Shown one piece after another: positions 61,101 through 64,000 of a stretch of 64,000 bases of DNA. Both the position numbers and the translations under genes were made by a program. The stretch spans positions 51,335-115,334 of the forward strand of contig JAJVIP010000020.1 in assembly GCA_022072025.1 (NCBI GenBank), read 5' to 3'. The stretch is from Elusimicrobiota bacterium (lineage in GTDB: Bacteria > Elusimicrobiota > Elusimicrobia > F11). The first letter of the stretch is position 1; the number at the start of each line of letters is the position of its first letter. The notes beneath the pieces are model-generated. The model was not told the DNA's origin and made no database searches. It worked only from the letters and a program-made list of their open reading frames with translations.

Positions 61101-64000
61101 AACGCAGATTACCGGAACAGCTCGCGATTATCCCATCACCTTCAAACGGGTGGGCATGGCGCGGGTGGAACTCCAAATTATTGATTTGGGAGATGATCAT
61201 GCGCTGGGAGGAGCGGGCGCCAATCAAGATACCTATTGGACGGGGATCTCCAGTTTCACCACCACGTCTTCCACAATTACCGTCAATATTTCAGGACAAG
61301 CTCAAGTGACCTGGACGTATGACAATGATGATGCCCTGTGGGTCTCGGGTCACACCTATCGCATTCATGCCACTCCCTTTGACGCGCTCGACAATGTTTC
61401 GGCAGCGCCCACTGTTTCTCAGTTTATTTTTGATTCATCGGCCCCCGTCACAACAGTCACACGGCCCGCCGAAGGAGTTGGTTACAACGGAACGACCAAT
61501 CAATTGATCACGTTGTCGGCCAATGTACAAGATTATCCCGTTACGCCCAAAGTAAGCGTGGGTGTCAATTCGAGCAAGGTCTACATGACGTTGCGGCGGG
61601 ATGATAACAACAACAATATCTCGGACGGAGGAGACCTGTATTGGAATGGAAATTACCCCGGAGCTTTTGATCAAGCCGGGGAAATCATTACGCGTTTTCA
61701 TTCCGATGGCGGCGTGGCTTACTCGACCGGGGCCCCCACTTGGGATTCGGGATATCGATACTTCATGGAAACATGGACGGAAGACAATTTGGGCAATCTG
61801 GAGGCCCGGTCCACTCGTCGGTTCACGGTTGATATTTTGGCTCCTGATTCGGCGGTTACCCTTCCGTCCAATGGGGACTCTCTGCAAGATTTGGATGTTG
61901 TTTCCGGAACCGCTGGCGATGCCACGAGCGGTATCAATAATGTTTTGGTTACGGTATGGAACTTGGGGGGTGATCTGACAGCCGGAACAGGTGATGATTT
62001 GTATTGGAGTTCAGTGTTGGGCTGGGTGACGTCTTCGACTCAAGTCATTTCTAATTTGGCCGATGTGTATACCACCTCAGCCACATGGAACCTCACCACG
62101 TCTGGAAATAAATTGCCCAGTACTTGGACTTCAGGTCGATATTATCGGCTCATTCCTCAAGCAATTGATAGCGCTGAAAATATCGAAGCAGTCTTTTCAA
62201 CGATCACCTTCCAAGTGGACAATGTCGCGCCAACCGCGGGTATTATTACACCTCCTCACAACAGCGGGTATAACAGTCTCAGCACTCTCACGGGAACCGC
62301 TGGAGGCACCGAACTTGCGGGAGGGTTGGACTTTAGTGCCATTTCATCCATCCGACTTCAGGTGATTGATATCAGCACATCACCAATTAAATATTGGAAT
62401 GGGGCGCAATTCACGACCACCATTGCCACGCGCACGGCCACTTTCACAGGGGCCTCTTCTGGCACCTGGATTTACAACGATGCCAGTCTCAATGGAGAAC
62501 TCGTTTCAGGGCATAACTACCGCGTATTGGCTTGGGCAGCTGATGGAGCGGGCAATACTCAAAATTCATTCGTGACAGGCGTTTCATCCAATGTGTTTTA
62601 TTATGACAACGCGGCAGCCACCTCCTCCATATCGGTTCCTGTCAATGGAGCTCCCTATCGAACCTTCGCTACTTTCTCAGGAGAAGCGGGAGATGATTTC
62701 TCAGGGGTGGCCGGTGTTGATCTGACCATCAGTTATGTTCTCTCCGGCAGTACTTATTATTGGAATGGAGCCGCTTTTAGCTCCAACACTTACTCAACGG
62801 TTGCCTCTTCAGTGGTGCATATCAATCAACCCACAATTGGCTGGTCCTACAATGCCGGAACACTTTTGTCTCAATTAGCATCAGACCGGGTTTACACGGT
62901 ATTTTCACGGGCCTATGATCGCTCATCAAATTATGAGTCAGCTGGATCGACCGTAACATTCCTTTTTGATCTCTATCATGGGACCGTAACATTTACAGAT
63001 CCAACCGGAAGTCCTGTTTATCGATCGCCGGCCAACCCATTGGCCTCCGTGACTGGATCGGCCGTTGATGCTCCCGTTCATGCCTATGCTGGAATTCGGC
63101 GCAGCGAAATGCGTATTCGGCGAACTCCTCCGGGGAACGAATATTGGAACGGCAGTGCCTGGGTGGTTGACAGTTCGACGTGGTTGGTTGTTGTGGGGTC
63201 CACATCTTGGGCGATCCCTGAGCCTTCCGCAGGTTGGCAAGACAACACCGATTATTTGCTGAATATTTACACCATTGATTTGGCGGGTAATTTGTCACCC
63301 TCAACAACGCAAACCTTTATTTGGGATTCCAGTGTCCCTACAACGGTTTTACAAGAGCCCAATGCACCCTTTGAAAGGACGCTGACAACAATATCTGGGA
63401 CCGCCGGGGATGTCGCGACAGCGCGTATGTCCGGCCTTCTCAATGTTAAGGTGGCGGTCCAACGCAATCCTGATGGAGGAGGGAATTGGTGGGATGGAGC
63501 CGGTTTTAATGTGACCAACGGCGACTTTACGGATACAGGAGACGCTCCCAGTTTGGGTTGGATCGTTGCTTCAACGTCAACAGATCCGGGTCCTTGGAGC
63601 GTGGTGGCGGGTTCTGTGCCCGCTTGGGTCAATGACACAACCTATTTGGTCAAAGTCAGAGCGCGAGATGTGGCGCTCAATTTTTCATCTCCCATTTCCT
63701 CCACCACATTTACCTACGACAATGTGATTCCAGTGGTGCATATTCAAAAACCGGTGGGAGCCCCGACTGTCCCACGGGTGTCAAGTCTGGCAACGGTTTC
63801 CGGAACGGCTTCTGATACCACCAATAGCAATATCAACCTGGTTCAGTTGCGCATCCGACGAAACGATTTGACGCAATTCTACGACCCAGCGACGTCGAGA
63901 ACGAACCCGAACTTCAGCATCGTGGAGCCTGGGAACTCGGCGTGGTTCACGGCGGACACGAGCGATGCCTATGTGAATTGGAGCGCGACGTTCACCTGGA
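40102..64000 (+). CDS. Giant surface-type repeat protein: propeller-like N-terminus plus about 55 Ig-like modules; 3' end beyond the window
   Basis: One open frame from 40102 (ATGATG, overlapping the HEAT stop as ATGA; GGGGG about 8 nt upstream) to the window end, at least 7,966 codons with no stop. A signal-like segment is at residues ~86-104 (RILVSTGLLFFAGLKSAQA), with a likely cut before ITEGHVVYGG; ATG 40285 is an alternative start. Residues ~130-990 hold about five units of the type FDLAYE..SG followed by V.WA and WDG..W, resembling a beta-propeller. From nt ~43100 about 55 modules follow, average 382 nt (127 residues). Each has (I/L)(S/T)GTA.D, SG...V.V.I, YW(N/S)G..W, a Trp-Thr-(Y/F) block, then RA.D.AGN and a (F/Y)T(F/Y)D end, a bacterial Ig-like pattern. 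Few cysteines. Likely secreted or surface-attached, perhaps for adhesion or predation; the C-terminal anchor is not visible. No family name can be given. Confidence 0.9.
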   Translation, partial: MMSRHLTGNIQLNRRPGNLLAGAQVFPVEKTWIPYRSIMILVGTYRHYANQCIGTARKHAGMTGLKDSPLTDDKGRSTEKSGLTLRILVSTGLLFFAGLKSAQAITEGHVVYGGSDQRVYYSSWTSSGWGTTQTMPARDNGAGGTSDDNKGVFTFTVVKKAPAHTDRAGEMIIATLDTECRIIAQVYNPGTNTWSDPEWINSDLIEADKATLGNGAYRFFDIAYSSNIAILVYANRTNQLTTNNLAFKKWDGNAWDSDPNVFGNGNAGQVIWVKAAGNPVVDKSTEVAVVSMDSGWDLSGSIWDGVSAFGSNNLFTSDTRNSGAFTSWDLAYENTSGELRVWFASANNDQIIDGASYINGTWNNNDGDGSSAGTVINGVALFPRAGSDDIALLLKTNGNNLSGAIWTGAAFSGWTNDLDGASTLSTLGSYNQGFDGAWTTSITSFTAVYLKTTSITAFRARTWNGTTWDSEIGSPPTIDASLNLYDQILAVSTGPNCNTIQVAFTGRDSFSAASAGYRGASRFYTSNVDVKAQSYGAVSSRSSDITLNAYQTVYMLDNQLYYNVYTNRPNLKLYDTGGAWASESYLTPIPNALRHVKVQSSPKRDEKITLMLDIEGNLSAQVIRGGTVYDSLTLATDLLGSRPNDFVWTKSFDVAYEKASGRAIVAYPNPTNVRFDYRIWDPGSGWDPTTYTAPFTTQSGRPWWIKLAPHPSSESNQILAVTLDWAGDIFGYVWDPLTDTFGNVINLSLNAEHGTGTNVPRYESFDIEYEQVTGRAMIAWAEDAATSYRYCFYVSSATTPDWDCAGSPPTVGYAGRSTGAVPRRFNLAADPNSNKLVIGLGLSNAGLYVNAWDGSAWGTNANTGENGALTASLEDSNTFKGSFDLAWESLGGQAVAFVGRSGTANLQISVSTGSTWATDAGVPNIYGDGEFINAYPDPYSDRINVLVDNERGRMTSITWQGDPPGSISAARFGAGMPGRYAITLQTQFGPFAFAWTKDYTAPVTTVVLPQPGTYYYSIPDLNGTHTDGNTNNSGVNRTYLQIKRVDNQYWSGSSWTATELWVSTAPSGNNWSYIVPVSSWTNGTAYSLYYYSVDKAGSVEATKGPINFYYDIIAPTATISNITEQQFVKSPPVISGTAVDNYSGVDQVQISIRQNGATMKWWNPAGGSWDPGFDPVSPSNWINCSTAAVDASYDEWKYDSIAGGVLWQAATYYVLVKSRDRTGLYQVTNSTLSFIYDNLAPTAFISNPQDGQAIRNIPSISGTAADSAPTLANRYVFVAIKKDDGSSTWWNQNQGTPDFQSSVAPIWNQVISTAGYLSSNATSWIYTPPGLNSKMVTNKYYVIMSSAIDQANNTQTTMAVTASSITIRVDKSDPSTTIILPVDSATPGMGRYTPSNIGSDSGINNRFTGTASDSGGGGVKTVYFRLSYLNGSTTQYWNGTNFNEIYSTQAWQNTSNTVWRYDSDILATDWISVLDGSGHRQFTLVTRAEDLTTDWDGSGTGNFQTVYTTATFIIDNSPPLVGISSPTVTLVQTLATITGTADAAMADFNGVEIKISTNGTGQPYYWTGSTWTTDITWLSTTRDSSTAWHYTIPPAMLADSSYTAVARALDYAGQYSAIYSTRIFTIDLSSPTISINHPIINTPYSRVQTSTAIAGVSSDPGTFAGGVSTVAVSIVDLDGGGNNYFDGASFTGGGPYYLGMNGGTVASWTFSNANLDFTNDHRYTVTARATDLVGNQTTSSTINFNFDTEIPTTTIKQPVPGYWTSLTQITGTADDERFGVRAYESKLGTHTIGLAIYDITATKWWDGANFNGANPVYYEVVNDSNSIPNVWTYTIGAPLSTRFVDGHSYRFVSRAVDLAGNAEFGASTAPAGVGIVVTYDPNPPTVAINNPADATPADDTQPRHSTVTAWGAYPSTIFGTTSDGTGSGVNLVQVRIWRSDPSRYWSYGTDYSANAYTILPAAADTAWFTAIGSNSWANWYTTFTYLSDYKYHIEVRARDLTGAYSTALATSSFIMDQNAPNSGIIVPAQNSYVKSLAQITGTMAETGSRYQGTVGPVKIAVQQMGPPSSMKWWDDGNKTFTLGSIPTTDDVTLYTSSWSFSGIVGGDLTSGTSYYITSRAYDDAVPSNDEGFYSSRSSTFTWDVVVPTTSISVPNAGNFPPTSVLNGSPVFYGGYFDAHSGIDLNTSCQNRNDSTGLTSRIEYLLSNRTANPVQYWKPNYDGSQYPLGTGSWVATEPPDWPDVCLYSSSWVVISPDLSAYAGQSFGFVTRAQDRATNVQTDFTPGISSNSFLVDTQAPDARITVPVDTYRRTLTVISATAIDNLAEIGSLEIRISSKTSGVCPGDASCRFWDGAYWVSGSTWVTASIESIGNYYYTIPGGIGFVDGKNYTVEVTATDSSGNQGNIASSGDKTKTFTWDVTNPSTTMDKLNGGASGSLVDGGAYNSMISFAGSAADTSPGLVQSVEMYIKEGGGSGSGSGAYWNGATFNPILDAFWFPALFATPNFSSGTANIPWSNGQIYWIRSKAKDFAGNEEGGIGIGGSIIQVHYDTEKPISRITNVTNGSFLNSLTTIQGTSSDIGTGPNPGKTNNIYLHVYRTAPSNLTWNWNTGAWVSGDNEFGVSNPASSVYWSTTSYVPEGVALASGTWSRALPTFNGLSGNTIRLITRAVDWATNVEVSPSTVTFTLDEYQLGPPERPRAVITTPTDGLHTSAVLPNVLGDGEDNTGGQLTSVDVLIRRFNSNGTTSYWNGFSWAGSEPGTWPAATANDGSFNSNSEAFTFAMPGAPEWTIDTRYDVRARAIDAGGNQTLIELSTKTYTYDTTAPETTITFPIAAGYISQSGNISGTASDTGAGVVNQVRVRVRRYSDNKFLDISGGLPGSWVTSASSDVWNNVTPSGNGPWSWSLSTAAWATGDTYEANARARDTALNFDVSYSTVVYSADFQPPSSYVSLPAHGGTYSNIPTISGTVADNGPSGVNRAFVAYYKVSTGKWWNKSNNLFDLDSDAFDRPNEAPSVGSNYWVVGTTVVASPVEWYTTGNSTPNWAVSGTYEILVVGEDIALNMESRPVAAGPGTNRTSFIFEPPIPESLIQKPDGTTPHFRSTLVTLSGTANHPTATGVQVRIKDITDSANHLSWNGQAWVSTNSFNTFISTGFSIVPTWTYTIPVSSWTALHKYQIESEAQGSPTESPSQGPNAFYIDDANPSAAVTMPDVLYKNALPVISGTASDDADALTGASKTVYFRLRRTVPSTQYWVSVSSSWVADSGVNCLAAVDNSCLPASSLGGGVYSVTHASFTSAAAYETGKTYTAYLVVRDRATNGVTHSKNFTWDTAAPTAGITRPSASQPINGLPTISGTASDDYTVYFSSISLQSLKNDKCYDPITNFFTQTCPYWVATSSDGSANWTLTDSNINVRLGESNTYYVLLARALDVAGNYQTSFDAGVSSRTFLVDTVAPSVTVTLPAHNGKYKGSQLSGGANPFTGTVTDPGAPLNSGIRKVQVRLSYLLNGDTWYWQPPQVAFSSGASVTNQGWINTSNNNWDYFGSVTWGGTDRSYRLEARAEDASFQYDGTATGNFSVPTTPGTDIVDFIVDDTPPTQGITIPAASQVVSLPQITGTASATLSGLNRVELKISTGVGTLYYWTASSFTTTETWVNATNDGESEWHYNVPAAMVADATYTVVARTLDLSGNYSTLYSTKVFTVDLTTPTISINFPVASGVYSYVQVSTPMTGIAADAGSYSTNLSTVQISLYDVTDADYFNGVSFSGGGPYYIGMNGGTLASWQFNSGNFTLENDDQYQVTARVYDTAGNNAVSTTITFNYDVEIPTSSITSPGVGYVTSLTSLNGTATDERFGVRAYEAKLGTHTVGVAFYDLTATAWWDGTDFVGVNPTYFEVINTTTTNPNTWTYSIPAGLTTDLLEGHSIRIVPRAVDLAGNAEFAASTAPVGVGTTVIYDPNPPTLAISVPADATPSDDTSPRISTISALISGLPTIVGVPSDASGTGVNLVQVRIYKSDPGSYWSYGADYSAGAYTIDSSAADTAWFNALSSNSWANWYSTFSFLSDYKYHIEARARDNAGNYSTALATSSFILDQNVPVTGVISPATSSTVRSLTQIAGTMAETGTRYTGTVNPVRIAIRELSSGLWWDNLGQDFTLGGAPTTDNVTLHPSSWTFTGLTGGFLTSGSSYYVTTRGIDNALPVNDEGFYSVRSVTFTYDSGAPTVVVQAPSNGVYFTSSTALTISGTASDAVSGIHTVQVDIHEGSNYWSGTHNGAGSFGGANYVTADFSGNPTWEFTIPAAQLGQDFTHGVTYTIQARAWDVAGTTSAFAGSRTITYDVDLASAGVVEPGAYMNATQTSITGTAFDGTSGVSKVEVALSSDSAGTDGTWWNGASFSVALASNTVWQTTSTWSDQGGGSISWGWTRPSLEQGKTYSALLRVTDRAGNVRTYPLSSRKTFFYDAGVPTVVIQDPNAAYEKSLAILSGTAGDASTNITGVEVAISTGGPTFDDYFWNGTAWVAGPTVVWFAATATDGSFNSTSESWNLQGASTPTYLTSTLYKIQVRATDQGANTSAVASSTFTYDASQPSVNITHPLDATPGSDATPRISTMTLHNGVSTIIGTASDSGPSGVSLVRLRVRANDSNFWYNSGNGLYDIDDNSMDTAWFNAVTTNSWTNFFSTFSFATDSRFRIEAEVRDTAGNISVNLATSSFVMDQNLPQSTIVFPANNSYIRDITPTVNPIYGTRTDTGDLNAGTVNFVRFAIKNLSNGQWWNGTNAFNQGSPLTTDNAGLYASTWSYLAISTANLVSGTSYYITTKAQDNASPINDEGFYSVRSVTFTYDSGAPIVAQTHPQDASFFNNATAFISSGTATDTPAGVATVQVSIRNGGNYWSGTDNGSGSFGALNYVTANFSGNPVWSFTIPTGQLTEDFVHGQTYVLQARAWDLAGSTSAFTAARSVTYDIVAPTGTVTSPVDYINASQTSIAGTAFDFPADIVSVEVALSSHSGGGSGTWWNGVGFTSNFGDSGTFSTTTITVDGGGAGIDSWSFNRPTLELGKTYLVRLRTTDSAGNVKTQSISEGVTLVYDDALPSATITDPDQPFERDLGTLTGGSSDGTSTVQLVEVAISSGPSSPFTAFVWNGSAWQAGPTLHWFSASAADSGFDSGSENWTFTGSTPTWVNNRLYKVHARSKDSANNISAIVSSTFTFDTVAAVSTVSIPAELTSYRALTLITGTMSDSPNLSPSIVQIAIRHPANTFWNGSGFNAYNAVTSWLNATTVHSTSWTFTNLPSSWNDRTLYKIFVRAIDQAGNTVADPDFANVGRQFRIDFSSPISSVSSLSTSATNYLAGPFSSVSGTANDDAGGSGISLVKIRVRRTDGNYLNSSENGFDTDGTSIDFPLTTTNGTNWSKSFADSENTFVDGYGYQIQSRSEDNSSPTNTEQTYASANVVIDKSTPTASMLSGGAGYFKSLTTITGTVADVLVPPGNTPSGIQYVNVKIFDGTEAVNPWWDGTGWGGVESSTRATVYTSSWSLSALPPDWSHGTGVDQRWFRFYVQAIDRAGNTQSYTVVTATYDIRPGTAAIVIPNTGIVSSLPAITGTATDTTFGTPGLETVEISIQRNNGIDTHWYRFSNGQWEPSGTNVWNPVDSYNSNTGEWSKTTNQGNLWDNLVTYNLYVRAVDKANNYQETQLAPSTFTFVFQPPPSVVTLSKPANSRFYKENLSDISGTANAATQRVEVQIERYSDAVNRYWSGVSQSWVSASTYTSANALAVPNWTWNSSIPASGNWFVHGASFTVRARGVNTANITGAQVTSLFTYDTQVPATVLTQPLTSFTSSFARISGTANDQSGLAGVNNVKVDIQRINKDDTTAADGYYWNGATWTLSRPYLSVTPSLVSPNLWNWFYDIAYSTHITNGYKYKIFTIAEDETYVDANIFNGNDEAEHPSDVVYDVSIPTATISSVISNQVRSSVVIASGPVSDPLGANQDNGVAGYNQINQVQVILRRNSNGSFWDGSNWQAGPTPQYLNATLYLSSWAYTSMPDFTLPIYNTENFTLRVRVDDKASNDNSLYAAGISSITFLIDNKAPVATLTLPTTNSKRRQLLALQGSVDDNTTADYPNNAGLSGAANVDTVVSYELAGSTYYWTGTIFSSNTTEGASWKAVDGYTAQGASSGTWSYNALDSLKMDPPTVMNGWRSDRAYTVKARSRDNAFPTPNLGAESIAYNVIIDTTAPTSGVTLPNSTPVRSLTNISGTVNGDLAGLGTIKFSIQNQAGNYFNGTGFTASGEVFIDTRTLVNQNGAQVYVSTYVNSTHLTSGATYTIRLYGTDEAQPTPNTQVGDVPGIYTFYFDNVAPESLGITAPINNGSYGPLQLLNNITGVAADSDSGIASMHIEILNLTDNLYWGGSAFDQASSSWLVVAMPYANWSFASPAWTVNKNYQVRARATDVAGNVSTTSVISFIYDSTSPVVSAVLVPSTLYHAASTLDILSGTAHDGLADPRSGLEKIEVAVFDADDGDANKWYSGINATGFNQVSASYRMTSSTITVGSSSAPWSYPFGSDQIPTWQSGHQYELHVKATDQSQNVSSVRVSTFVYDPTAPTGLITKPYMDPGTNYESNLSTIAGTAVDTTGGPRSGSISTIQLRIWHIGGNVWWDLAEAGGPNWDSNSSLTDNTAWFTASTTNSWANWYFTGSTPTWSSGQSYAVSVRVLDAAGNYSSIGYSTFTFDTNLPTSQISVPATGSTVKTLGAAGIRGTAADTGSPISLVRIAVKDLSAGLWWNAIDDDFTTAGDAPVFRTGVTENPSFPDWNYAIAGLGDGDLLSGASYYITSEATDSAGNVENDFASGSSTFTFDNTSPLSGVTRPLAGGVIYSGEPYYKTLSTLSGTADDFNTLPANRILNAGIGGSGVSVSIQDTDTGNYWKPASTDFSETDESASWQTGTFVGASSGTWSYTHAGFNGALTQGHSYVVKSSATDLISNLQSLPTSQVFVYDSSAPMVAIVTPPTGVSRTSLTQITGTARDYPITFKRVGMARVELQIIDLGDDHALGGAGANQDTYWTGISSFTTTSSTITVNISGQAQVTWTYDNDDALWVSGHTYRIHATPFDALDNVSAAPTVSQFIFDSSAPVTTVTRPAEGVGYNGTTNQLITLSANVQDYPVTPKVSVGVNSSKVYMTLRRDDNNNNISDGGDLYWNGNYPGAFDQAGEIITRFHSDGGVAYSTGAPTWDSGYRYFMETWTEDNLGNLEARSTRRFTVDILAPDSAVTLPSNGDSLQDLDVVSGTAGDATSGINNVLVTVWNLGGDLTAGTGDDLYWSSVLGWVTSSTQVISNLADVYTTSATWNLTTSGNKLPSTWTSGRYYRLIPQAIDSAENIEAVFSTITFQVDNVAPTAGIITPPHNSGYNSLSTLTGTAGGTELAGGLDFSAISSIRLQVIDISTSPIKYWNGAQFTTTIATRTATFTGASSGTWIYNDASLNGELVSGHNYRVLAWAADGAGNTQNSFVTGVSSNVFYYDNAAATSSISVPVNGAPYRTFATFSGEAGDDFSGVAGVDLTISYVLSGSTYYWNGAAFSSNTYSTVASSVVHINQPTIGWSYNAGTLLSQLASDRVYTVFSRAYDRSSNYESAGSTVTFLFDLYHGTVTFTDPTGSPVYRSPANPLASVTGSAVDAPVHAYAGIRRSEMRIRRTPPGNEYWNGSAWVVDSSTWLVVVGSTSWAIPEPSAGWQDNTDYLLNIYTIDLAGNLSPSTTQTFIWDSSVPTTVLQEPNAPFERTLTTISGTAGDVATARMSGLLNVKVAVQRNPDGGGNWWDGAGFNVTNGDFTDTGDAPSLGWIVASTSTDPGPWSVVAGSVPAWVNDTTYLVKVRARDVALNFSSPISSTTFTYDNVIPVVHIQKPVGAPTVPRVSSLATVSGTASDTTNSNINLVQLRIRRNDLTQFYDPATSRTNPNFSIVEPGNSAWFTADTSDAYVNWSATFTW
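40121..40346. repeat. CCGGC-family composite palindrome inside the 5' end of the giant gene, copy 4
   Basis: Outer ends are inverted copies: CCGGAAATATTCAGTTGAA at 40121-40139 and TTCAACTGAAAAATCCGG at 40329-40346. Inside is the CCGGC palindrome (CGTCGCCCCGGCAATC at 40141 to CATGCCGGGATGACGGG at about 40291) with the pair CCCAGGTTTTCC/AAAACCTGGATCCC. The right arm contains the module GTACCGTTCCATAATGATCT plus a second GTAC-flanked stretch. This is the reverse orientation of the module in the copy at 35446. The whole element is open in the frame of the giant gene and ends just before its signal-like segment. Confidence 0.85.
44281..46560 (+). repeat. Six-module block A of the giant gene, duplicated 6.2 kb downstream
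   Basis: Modules 3-8 of the Ig-like array. Landmarks and their counterparts in block B (50500-52740) keep a constant offset of about 6,213-6,222 nt: DERFGVRAYE at 45427/51640, PADATP at 45775/51988, GTMAE at 46216/52429, and the PTISIN stretch at 44989/51211. Outside this interval the modules flanking the two blocks do not match each other, so the duplication ends near 44.28 and 46.56 kb. Confidence 0.8.
50500..52740 (+). repeat. Six-module block B of the giant gene, paralogous to block A
   Basis: Modules 19-24. They match modules 3-8 in order, for example YYWTASSFTTTETWVNATND against YYWTGSTWTTDITWLSTTRD, and GGGPYYIGMNGGTLASWQF against GGGPYYLGMNGGTVASWTF. Protein similarity is clear while synonymous positions differ, so the duplication is not recent. 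Its last two modules also begin a 1.87-kb superrepeat that continues to about 55.7 kb. Confidence 0.8.
52066..55770 (+). repeat. Two tandem five-module superrepeats of about 1.87 kb in the giant gene
   Basis: Modules 23-27 and 28-32 correspond one to one: start positions 52066/53935, 52429/54301, 52807/54676, 53158/55027 and 53527/55399 all differ by 1,869-1,872 nt. Shared protein landmarks include SGNP(T/V)W.FTIP, DEGFYSVRSVTFTYDSGAP and FERDLGTL-type starts. The bases from 52687 to 52745 and from 54556 to 54614 are nearly identical (two visible differences in 59), far closer than the modules around them. Confidence 0.8.

Noticed and set aside
40102..64000. CRISPR array as an explanation for the long repeats
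   Set aside because: Repeat units are about 380 bp, diverged, and keep an open coding frame; there are no short identical repeats with spacers.
1..64000. tRNA or rRNA genes
   Set aside because: No cloverleaf-like stretch with T-loop bases and no rRNA core sequence was seen in the intergenic gaps, which are all short.

Overview
The window looks like chromosomal DNA of a diderm (Gram-negative-type) bacterium. Supporting genes are a TolC-type outer-membrane channel with a MacAB-like pump, a heptosyltransferase-type GT9 enzyme, WecA/WecB-type polyprenyl-phosphate sugar genes, lipoproteins with lipobox cysteines, and peptidoglycan-tailoring enzymes. No ribosomal RNA or close marker fixes the phylum. 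The mix of HEAT-repeat proteins, low-complexity RNA-binding-type tails and a gigantic repeat protein would fit lineages such as Elusimicrobiota or Omnitrophota, but this is a low-confidence inference.

Layout. (1) 1-2678: 3' part of a CusA-type heavy-metal RND pump (+). (2) 2679-9771: minus-strand genes: GT9 glycosyltransferase, MBL-like lipoprotein, HEAT lipoprotein, TPM-domain protein, then nucleotidyltransferase, LemA and photolyase. (3) 9864-10754: adenylate/guanylate cyclase (+), abutting (4) a minus-strand run 15765-10755: polytopic membrane protein, SEC59-like kinase, aldo/keto reductase, two-TM protein, and a Rho factor without the usual RNA-binding OB fold. (5) 15854-17390: a small ORF and a VanX-YkuD fusion (+). 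(6) 21537-17526 (minus): M1 aminopeptidase with HEAT tail, a 34-residue membrane peptide and an SPFH protein. (7) 21638-27305 (+): membrane-anchored response regulator, TolC, HlyD, ABC ATPase, permease, a tripartite export cassette. (8) 27337-38833 (+): housekeeping run with many 4-nt ATGA-type overlaps: RsmI, ArgC, zinc-ribbon protein, ArgJ, Sua5/YrdC, GlyA, WecA-like, WecB, RNase H, YajQ, an unknown TIM-barrel-like protein, a lipid kinase, FolD. (9) 38890-40105 (+): two small exported proteins. (10) 40102 to beyond 64000 (+): one uninterrupted frame of at least 7,966 codons.

The giant gene is the outstanding object. Its start overlaps the stop of an exported HEAT-repeat gene. It has an N-terminal signal-like segment, about five propeller-like repeats, and then about 55 Ig-like modules averaging 127 residues. 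The modules show higher-order duplications of about 1.87 kb (five modules) and a 6.2-kb offset. One superrepeat has a clearly different codon style and is bounded by near-identical 59-nt stretches, which suggests gene conversion or import. A composite palindromic repeat lies in frame inside its 5' end.

Two families of dispersed palindromic elements run through the window. A CCGGC-rich family has four copies (5333, 30746, 35446, 40121), some carrying a nested GTACCG module. A GGGGTCAAGTCTGAG family has two copies (17402, 19007), one of which supplies the stop codon of the aminopeptidase. No tRNA, rRNA, CRISPR array, transposase gene or prophage was recognised, and no gene-free stretch longer than about 300 bases exists.
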